Below, piece by piece: positions 63,871 through 64,000 of a stretch of 64,000 nucleotides of DNA; the stretch's first letter is position 1, and each line of letters starts with the position of its first letter. A program made the translations under genes and the position numbers. Source of the DNA: Eretmocerus hayati (Eukaryota > Arthropoda > Insecta > Hymenoptera > Aphelinidae); the NCBI GenBank assembly GCA_029851415.1, contig CM056742.1, forward strand, positions 88,216,748 to 88,280,747, written 5' to 3'. The notes under the pieces were generated by a model. The model was not told where the DNA came from. It searched no databases and was given only the letters and a program-made list of their open reading frames with translations.

Positions 63871-64000
63871 GTTATCGATTCCCTATCATCTCTGAAGACT
63901 CAGTGTACCTTGCTCATCGTCAGACAGGTTCCCGTATGCGATGGAATTTTTTCATTCGCACCTTATTGTACAGAGGTAGCTCAGTCTATCATATATTTCT

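Larger units (their letters stand above)
58733..64000. mobile_element. Giant palindrome E, interrupted by foldback C and cut by the window end
   Basis: The last bases of the window are the reverse complement of about 58800-58900 (GAATGAAAAAATTCCATCGC and neighbours). 61451-61985 is mirrored by about 63010-63890, and 61975-62205 by about 62740-63040. Restoring continuity across foldback C gives two inverted arms of more than 1 kb around a centre near 62600. Arms contain 174-bp tandem units. No transposase is visible. It may be an unclassified large foldback or an inverted satellite block. Confidence 0.6.

Overview
The window is eukaryotic, transposon-dominated DNA, most likely from an arthropod and probably an insect. 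The evidence is a kainate-type ionotropic glutamate receptor exon with GT-AG splice sites, a tRNA-Phe-like gene close to the insect form, TATA boxes with arthropod-type TCAGT initiators, short introns, and a mobile-element load typical of insects. GC-rich GAGAGA/CGCGCG tracts recall hymenopteran genomes, but that is only an impression. No bacterial operon, rRNA or CRISPR array is present, and almost none of the sequence is host coding.

Left part (1-29.5 kb). A palindromic foldback family (A, about 1.02-1.81 kb, resuming at 16.91 kb) was entered by a large foldback element B (12830-16906, arms about 1.3 kb). That junction was then entered by an 11.0-kb Ty3/gypsy retrotransposon on the minus strand (1814-12823, TSD ACAT). 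The retrotransposon has near-identical 842-bp LTRs, a tRNA-Lys-type PBS, a polypurine tract, gag, a canonical -1 slippery site, pol and an unexplained coiled-coil ORF in the env position. Gag and pol carry three in-frame TAA stops. Next come a decayed copy of an uncharacterised multicopy protein family (about 17.0-18.2 kb), degenerate TTTCAGAAATATTTC-type repeats (18.9-21.2 kb), a 5'-truncated Jockey/CR1-like LINE (21.67-23.5 kb), the receptor exon (23520-23757, minus), another foldback (25234-26870) and a perfect GATG microsatellite of about 150 units (27466-28064).

Middle part (29522-55903) is one Polinton/Maverick, 26.4 kb long, or about 18.3 kb after subtracting later insertions. Its termini read GTAGATGAGC and are flanked by ACTCCAA(A/C). 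Each terminal inverted repeat holds a tandem 16-bp repeat, a (TG)n tract and a tRNA-Phe-like sequence; the left tRNA folds perfectly with anticodon GGA. Genes are protein-primed DNA polymerase B with spliceosomal introns, an OB-like small protein, a chromodomain integrase, a collagen/coiled-coil protein, a split gene of unknown function, a packaging ATPase, a phospholipase A2-like/hydrophobic protein, an adenain-like protease, minor and major capsid proteins, two members of a possible DEDD-exonuclease-like family, and small ORFs. Many are broken by stops or frameshifts. The minor capsid, ATPase, OB-like and right-hand exonuclease-like ORFs are open. A full-length CR1-like LINE (41919-49374) splits one Polinton gene, and a Tigger/pogo transposon (43873-46071) sits inside the LINE.

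Right part (55.9-64 kb). It contains a solo arm of foldback B, a palindrome-bearing tandem repeat (58.33-58.72 kb) and a very large palindrome E (about 58.73 kb to beyond the window end) built on 174-bp tandem repeats. Foldback C (58909-61442, 8-bp TSD GTCTTCAG) is inserted in E; it carries tRNA-like sequences in mirror-image arms and a copy of foldback A at its centre. Overall this is a deeply nested record of insertions, from which relative ages can be read. Coordinates of splice sites, repeat edges and motifs were counted by eye and may be off by one or a few bases.
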